DNA of 14,392 nt from Planctomycetaceae bacterium (lineage in GTDB: Bacteria > Planctomycetota > Planctomycetia > Pirellulales > Thermoguttaceae). How positions within the stretch are numbered: position 1 is the first letter of the stretch; every line of letters starts with the position of its first letter. Position numbers and translations under genes: made by a program. The DNA is taken from contig DOEZ01000603.1 in assembly GCA_003532715.1 (NCBI GenBank), positions 1 to 14,392 of the forward strand. The letters are read 5' to 3'. Under the pieces are notes generated by a model. It was given only the letters and a program-made list of their open reading frames with translations. It did not search any database and was not told the origin of the DNA. Of the stretch, positions 13,053 to 14,392 are shown piece by piece.

Positions 13053-14392
13053 GTGTGCGGCATTGTTGGAATCGTGAGCGGCGGGCGTGCGGTCGATTCT
13101 CGGACGCTTCATCGCATGGTGGCCGCGCTGGCGCATCGCGGGCCCGACGAGCGCGGCGTCCATATCGACCGATTCGTGGGTCTCGGACACGCGCGGCTGA
13201 GCATCATCGATCCGGCCGGCGGGCACCAGCCCATGGGTAACGGCGAGTCGGGACTCTGGATCACGTTCAACGGCGAGATATTCAACTACATCGAGTTGCG
13301 TCGGCAACTGACGGCCAAGGGGCACCGGTTCCGAACCCGCTCCGACACCGAGGTCATTCTCCACGCCTACGAGGAGTGGGGCAACGCGTGCGTCGAGCGA
13401 TTCAACGGCCAGTGGGCGTTTGCCGTGTGGGACGAACGGCGACGTCAACTGTTCCTTTCGCGAGACCGTCTGGGCGTCCGGCCCTTATACTACACACAAC
13501 AGGGCGATCGGTTTGTGTTCGCCTCGGAGGCGAAGGCGATCTTCGTCGATCCCGACGTGCCACGGCGGATCGATCCGATCGGCCTCGACCAGGTCTTCAC
13601 CTACTGGTCGCCCTTGACGCCGAGAACGGTTTTCGAGGGAATTCGCGAGCTTCCACCGGGCCACAATCTGACATGGCATGCGGGCCGTTTGAGCGTCGAG
13701 CAATACTGGGACTTGGATTTCGAACCCGACGTGTCGGACAAGTCCAACCAGCAATGGGCCGACGAACTGATCGAGCTGCTTTTCGACGCGACGCGGCTTC
13801 GGCTGCGAAGCGACGTGCCGGTCGGGGCGTATCTCAGCGGCGGCCTCGATTCGACGCTCACGACGGCGTTGATCCAGCGGGCGACGGACGCCCCGTTGCG
13901 GACATTTTCGATCACGTTCGACCAGTCCGAATACGACGAGAGCGAGCACCAGCGTCGTGCCGTCGAGGCCCTGGGGACCCATCACGAGGCGATTCGTTGC
14001 ACGGCCCGAGACATCGGCGAGGTATTTCCGGCGGTCATTCGGCACGCCGAGCGGCCGCTGTTGCGGACCGCGCCGGCGCCGCTGTTTCTGCTGTCGCAGT
14101 TGGTCCAGGAGTCGGGCTTCAAGGTGGTTGTCACCGGCGAGGGGGCCGACGAGATGTTCGGCGGCTACAATATTTTCAAGGAGGCCAAGGTTCGCCGGTT
14201 TTGGGCTCGGCAGCCCGATTCGGCCTGGCGCCCCCTCTTGCTCCAGAAACTGTACCCGTATTTGCCGAATCTACAATCGCAGTCGCTGGCCTACAAGAAG
14301 GCATTTTTTCATGTTGACGCCGACGGTCCGACGAACCGGCTCTTTTCGCATCTGCCACGTTGGGAGTTGACGTCGCGGCTGAAGACGTTCTT
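13053..14392 (+). CDS. asnB: asparagine synthetase (glutamine-hydrolysing), 3' end outside window
   Basis: Makes asparagine from aspartate, ATP and glutamine in the cytoplasm. GTG 13053 is followed by CGIVGIVSGG, so after removal of Met the catalytic Cys2 is N-terminal. The class II glutaminase domain (2 to about 190) has HRGPDERG (28-35), Arg48, NGEIFNYIEL (73-82) and RSDTE (96-100). The synthetase domain has the PP-loop SGGLDS (262-267) and GEGADEMFGGY (362-372). The frame stays open for 446 codons to the window edge with no break; the family has about 600-650 residues, so roughly a quarter is missing. Some homologues of this fold modify surface polysaccharides or peptides rather than making free asparagine; nothing here decides it, and the plain synthetase is the default. 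It diverges from the ABC operon. Confidence 0.93.
   Translation, partial: MCGIVGIVSGGRAVDSRTLHRMVAALAHRGPDERGVHIDRFVGLGHARLSIIDPAGGHQPMGNGESGLWITFNGEIFNYIELRRQLTAKGHRFRTRSDTEVILHAYEEWGNACVERFNGQWAFAVWDERRRQLFLSRDRLGVRPLYYTQQGDRFVFASEAKAIFVDPDVPRRIDPIGLDQVFTYWSPLTPRTVFEGIRELPPGHNLTWHAGRLSVEQYWDLDFEPDVSDKSNQQWADELIELLFDATRLRLRSDVPVGAYLSGGLDSTLTTALIQRATDAPLRTFSITFDQSEYDESEHQRRAVEALGTHHEAIRCTARDIGEVFPAVIRHAERPLLRTAPAPLFLLSQLVQESGFKVVVTGEGADEMFGGYNIFKEAKVRRFWARQPDSAWRPLLLQKLYPYLPNLQSQSLAYKKAFFHVDADGPTNRLFSHLPRWELTSRLKTF

Noticed and set aside
12779..13063. 94-codon minus-strand ORF between the ABC operon and asnB
   Set aside because: Arginine-rich product overlapping the asnB start and leader. 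It looks like translated intergenic DNA.

Overview
The window looks like chromosome of a planctomycete (Planctomycetota, probably a Pirellulales-type lineage). The evidence is a BBP7-type outer-membrane barrel with the WFRADYLLWW signature, a PEP-CTERM protein, a Minf_1886-family protein (a family I recall as limited to planctomycetes and verrucomicrobia), GC-rich coding DNA with wide gaps, and a REP-like hairpin of a type I associate with these genomes. These assignments rest on reading translations, not on database searches. I see no phage, transposase, CRISPR array, tRNA or rRNA.

Layout. Positions 1-1236 (+ strand): a REP-like hairpin, a gene-poor stretch, and a small secreted PEP-CTERM protein with one SdrD B-like domain. 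Positions 1237-4290 (+): a large secreted GH116/DUF608 glycoside hydrolase carrying an inserted CBM66-like sandwich domain, closed by a strong intrinsic terminator. Positions 4397-5866 (-): a BBP7-family barrel with a cysteine repeat, convergent with the hydrolase. Positions 6120-9403 (-): a housekeeping block in the order ricT, Minf_1886-family gene, an unlisted 52-codon membrane-anchored ORF, groES (without groEL beside it), serS. Positions 9722-12696 (-): an ABC-system operon of a LolD/MacB-class ATPase, an FtsX-like permease with a histidine-rich extracytoplasmic loop, and a membrane protein with DUF4190-like and DUF3299-like parts. From 13053 (+): asnB, divergent from the ABC operon, with a GTG start, cut by the window edge.

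How they work together. The hydrolase, the PEP-CTERM protein and the barrel are exported and probably serve the cell envelope or polysaccharide use. The ricT-to-serS block is information processing and protein folding; the coupling of the 52-codon ORF to the Minf_1886 gene is the tightest link in it. The ABC operon is the most interesting unit. The ATPase and permease genes overlap by 4 bp, the third gene follows after 57 bp, and the permease has 12 histidines in 69 residues. That recalls the histidine-rich zinc-linked Zrg systems of Vibrio, but here the histidine region sits inside the permease. The metal role is inference.
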